NCBI GenBank assembly: GCA_013306675.1
Contig: JABLUY010000211.1
Location: 1-64,000 of the forward strand
DNA length: 64,000 bases
DNA from: Thraustochytrium sp. TN22
Lineage: Eukaryota > Sar > Bigyra > Thraustochytrida > Thraustochytriidae
Direction: 5' to 3'
The notes beneath the pieces are model-generated. The model worked only from the letters and a program-made list of their open reading frames with translations, was not told the origin of the DNA and searched no databases. The translations under genes were made by a program, and so were the position numbers. Below, piece after piece: positions 61,358 through 64,000 of the stretch (the stretch's first letter is position 1; every line of letters starts with the position of its first letter).

Positions 61358-64000
61358 TCACGCGGTGATGGGAGCGAAGAACTCGCCGGGGAGCACGGCA
61401 AGTGTGCACGTGGCCTCCTTGTTGAAGGCGTCATCAGGCATCCCGGAGAGGAGCGCCTCGAAGGCGTCGAGCATCGCCTGCTTCATCATGGTGGCGCTGG
61501 TATGATGCGACGAGTTCGACGGGAAGCCGAGCTCCTCGAAGATGGACGCCAGCGAGTCCGGCGGCGTCGGGCCCGAGGGCAGCGGGGAGGCGGACGCGCG
61601 CCGCGTCCGCGCCGACGGGTTCGGGGCGTCCACGTTGAATGGGACGGGGCTGATGTCGCCCAAGTTGGCATCCGCATAGTGAGGCTGCTGCTGCTGCTGC
61701 TCCTGCGGCGGAGTGCGTGGAATGTAGTCGTCCAGATTGGCAAAGGTAAGGTTGCGAGGCGACCTCGCAGGCTGCATCGTCGCCGAGGGGGGCGACTGCT
61801 GCCGGAGGTCCTGCTGCGGCGAGCGCGGAGGCGTGGGCGAGGTGTAGTTGTTCAGGTTGGCAAAGGTAACGTGACGAGGCGAGCCCTGCGTTGCCGCCGA
61901 GCGGGACGACTCCTGCCGGAGCTGCTGCTGTGGCGACTGCGGAGGCGTCCGCGGGATGTAGTCGTCCAGGTTGACGGGGCTCGCGCTGCGAGGCGAGTCT
62001 GCGCCCGCCGAGCGCGTGTACTGCTGCTCCTGCTGCCAGCCCTGCTGTTGCGGCGACTGCGGAGGCGTCCGCGGGATGTAGTCGTCCAGGTTGACGGGGC
62101 TCGCGCTGCGAGGCGAGTCTGCGCCGGCCGAGCGTGTGTACTGCTGCTCCTGCTGCCGGCCCTGCTGTTGCGGCGACTGCGGAGGCGTCCGCGGGATGTA
62201 GTCGTCCAGGTTGACGGGGCTCGCGCTGCGAGGCGAGTCTGCGCCCGCCGAGCGCGTGTACTGCTGCTCCTGCTGCCGGCCCTGCTGTTGCGGCGACTGC
62301 GGAGGCGTCCGCGGGATGTAGTCGTCCAGGTTGACGGGGCTCGCGCTGCGAGGCGAGTCTGCGCCCGCCGAGCGCGTGTACTGCTGCTCCTGCTGCCGGC
62401 CCTGCTGTTGCGGCGACTGCGGAGGCGTCCGCGGGATGTAGTCGTCCAGGTTGACGGGGCTCGCGCTGCGAGGCGAGTCTGCGCCCGCCGAGCGCGTGTA
62501 CTGCTGCTCCTGCTGCCGGCCCTGCTGTTGCGGCGACTGCGGAGGCGTCCGCGGGATGTAGTCGTCCAGGTTGACGGGGCTCGCGCTGCGAGGCGAGTCT
62601 GCGCCCGCCGAGCGCGTGTACTGCTGCTCCTGCTGCCAGCCCTGCTGTTGCGGCGACTGCGGAGGCGTCCGCGGGATGTAGTCGTCCAAGTTGACGGGGC
62701 TCGCGCTGCGAGGCGAGTCTCGGCCCGCGGAGAGCGGGGACTCCTGTCGGAGCTGCTGGTGGTGGCGCAAGTGCGGAGGCGTGACCGGGACATGTACGTC
62801 CGCAGTAAAGGTCGTGGCGCTGTGGGCGGAGAGCCTGCCTGCCGAGCGCGAGGAGTGCTGTGGGAGCTGCCCCTCCTGATGCTGCTCGCGTGTGCTGACC
62901 AAGCGCGTCGCGAGAGGGCTGGACATGCTCGCTTCGCTGTACGTCATGCTGTCGGGAGGAGACTCCGGATGGACCGCGGGCGTCGCAGGAGGAGTTCCTC
63001 GTACGTGGAACACAGCCTCCTCCTCCTGCTCCTCCTCCTGCTGCTGGTGCTGCTGCTGCACCTCGAGACGGTGCGCCTCCAGCTCGCTGATGGCGTCGCG
63101 AAAAGGCGGCACAAGAGGCGCCGATCTCGCAATCCACGGTGACGCGCCGGTCGAGAGGGTGAACGTTCTGGCCTTGGGGCGGTCGAAGTCCACGACCTCC
63201 TCGAGCAGGCTGTCCACAGCCTCCCGGACCGTTTCCACCCGCTGCGGCTGGCGCGGCTGTGGTGACGTTCGGGGCATTGGCTGCGGCCGAAGCGGCGATG
63301 CCGGAGGGCTGTTGGCGTACCGGTCCAGGTCACGCCTCCAGCTGATGAACCAGACCTCGGCTTCGATGATGCCATCGTGAGCCTTGTTGCGTACCTCATC
63401 AACGAGGCCGTTGACCTGCTCCGTAAGCAGCCCGAGTTCCTTGTCAGCGTGACGCCTCCATTCCAAGGAGGGCGTGGATTCCACGCTGACGAGTCTTTCC
63501 TCAGCCTTGCGAATGGACCCCCAGACCTTCCGTGTATGAGCGGAGTGGATATCGCGGAGGCGGGTGGCGAACTCATTGAGGTGGTACGAACGCTTCTTCA
63601 CCTTCTTGAGCCCATCGTCGCAGACGGTGATCAGGTACTCCGCGTCCTCTCGGGAGAGGCTGCCGCTTCCGTTGCCTGCGACCAGACGCTGCTGCAGAGC
63701 CATGACTTCGTACTTTACGCGCTCGAAGCTGTTCTCCTCGGAGAACGGATTGAAGTTGCGGCACTCCATCGCCTCGAACACAAGGACTTCGAACGACTTG
63801 ATGTCGAACACAGCTCGGATCGGGCTGCTCTGCGAGACGCCCTCGTGTTGCCGGATTGGACTCCGGCGTGTCGTCTGCTCACCAACGGGTGCCCGAGCCT
63901 GAGCAGGATCCTGCGGCACGGTTGGCTGAGGCACCTCCTGCGGCGCCTCCTCGTCCGTTTGCGCGGTGGCATCCACCAGCGATGCCTTGTCCGTTTGCGC
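61358..64000 (-). CDS. Repeat-rich protein with helical N-terminus, 5' end beyond window
   Basis: The frame is open to the right edge, so the start lies outside; about 880 residues are visible. The edge shows AQTDKASLVDATAQTDEE, itself a small repeat. A helical, charged region follows (about 65-235 of the visible part: RVKYEVMALQQRL, HADKELGLLTEQVNGLVDEV). A disordered Pro/Gln/Ser region then holds seven near-perfect 40-residue repeats, SPVNLDDYIPRTPPQSPQQQ plus a Gln-rich tail, with about two decayed units on the C-terminal side. Each repeat has S/T-P sites suited to proline-directed kinases. The last 90 residues look globular again (SIFEELGFPSNSSHH, MKQAMLDAFEALL). I recognise no family; a scaffold or cytoskeletal role is only a guess. 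Confidence 0.8.
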   Translation of the reverse strand, partial: AQTDKASLVDATAQTDEEAPQEVPQPTVPQDPAQARAPVGEQTTRRSPIRQHEGVSQSSPIRAVFDIKSFEVLVFEAMECRNFNPFSEENSFERVKYEVMALQQRLVAGNGSGSLSREDAEYLITVCDDGLKKVKKRSYHLNEFATRLRDIHSAHTRKVWGSIRKAEERLVSVESTPSLEWRRHADKELGLLTEQVNGLVDEVRNKAHDGIIEAEVWFISWRRDLDRYANSPPASPLRPQPMPRTSPQPRQPQRVETVREAVDSLLEEVVDFDRPKARTFTLSTGASPWIARSAPLVPPFRDAISELEAHRLEVQQQHQQQEEEQEEEAVFHVRGTPPATPAVHPESPPDSMTYSEASMSSPLATRLVSTREQHQEGQLPQHSSRSAGRLSAHSATTFTADVHVPVTPPHLRHHQQLRQESPLSAGRDSPRSASPVNLDDYIPRTPPQSPQQQGWQQEQQYTRSAGADSPRSASPVNLDDYIPRTPPQSPQQQGRQQEQQYTRSAGADSPRSASPVNLDDYIPRTPPQSPQQQGRQQEQQYTRSAGADSPRSASPVNLDDYIPRTPPQSPQQQGRQQEQQYTRSAGADSPRSASPVNLDDYIPRTPPQSPQQQGRQQEQQYTRSAGADSPRSASPVNLDDYIPRTPPQSPQQQGWQQEQQYTRSAGADSPRSASPVNLDDYIPRTPPQSPQQQLRQESSRSAATQGSPRHVTFANLNNYTSPTPPRSPQQDLRQQSPPSATMQPARSPRNLTFANLDDYIPRTPPQEQQQQQPHYADANLGDISPVPFNVDAPNPSARTRRASASPLPSGPTPPDSLASIFEELGFPSNSSHHTSATMMKQAMLDAFEALLSGMPDDAFNKEATCTLAVLPGEFFAPITA
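61921..62740. repeat. Seven 120-bp tandem repeats inside a coding region
   Basis: Seven units of exactly 120 bp, in phase with the reading frame (40 codons). They are nearly identical; a few changes distinguish units (for example GW or GR after the QQQ run). Two more diverged units precede them at 61681-61920. There is no spacer diversity, so this is a coding minisatellite. Confidence 0.96.

Noticed and set aside
61921-62740. Regular repeats that could suggest a CRISPR array
   Set aside because: The period is 120 bp with no unique spacers, the units are in reading frame, and the host is a eukaryote.

Overview
The window is nuclear DNA of a thraustochytrid (Labyrinthulomycetes, stramenopile), most like Schizochytrium/Aurantiochytrium. 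The decisive evidence is the divergent pair of giant genes at 26652-35636 (minus) and 37687-43854 (plus). They encode subunits A and B of the polyketide-synthase-like PUFA (DHA) synthase and follow the known Schizochytrium OrfA/OrfB proteins almost residue for residue. The rest is eukaryotic: Mediator, eL20, a karyopherin, COX16 with a GT-AG intron, and intron-bearing tRNAs. The DNA is very GC-rich, most genes are single open frames, and spacers are full of simple repeats.

Layout. 1-16.5 kb: a Mediator subunit 18 gene, then a head-to-head pair of paralogous genes of no recognised family (1160-3196 minus, 9065-11389 plus) around a 5.9 kb repeat-rich gap, a small gene of uncertain identity, and about 4 kb with only broken coding-like stretches. 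16.5-26 kb: a vWA protein with long CAG-encoded polyglutamine, two intron-containing tRNA-Ser(CGA) genes, ribosomal protein eL20, short-form RNase Z, a multi-pass membrane protein, and a zipper protein. 26.6-43.9 kb: the PUFA synthase genes. 44-64 kb: a double-module tRNA 2'-phosphotransferase, a DJ-1 protein, a GT31 glycosyltransferase, a membrane-anchored cysteine-synthase-like enzyme, a candidate RNA polymerase I subunit, a SETD3/LSMT-type methyltransferase, COX16, a fusion of an eEF2-lysine-methyltransferase-like domain with a JMJD4-like dioxygenase, an importin-beta receptor, and a repeat-rich protein running off the right edge.

How the genes fit together. OrfA supplies KS, malonyl transfer, ten ACPs, KR and a dehydratase-like region. 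OrfB supplies KS, chain-length factor, AT and enoyl reductase. The third subunit (OrfC) and the activating phosphopantetheinyl transferase are not here. The other genes are mostly housekeeping, with several for RNA processing or translation.

Most unusual points: (1) the fusion of two translation-factor-modifying enzymes; (2) two complete Tpt1 modules in different frames of one locus; (3) repeated tandem duplications of a gene's last codons plus 3' flank, at three or four loci; (4) the orphan paralogous pair; (5) near-identical ACP repeats.
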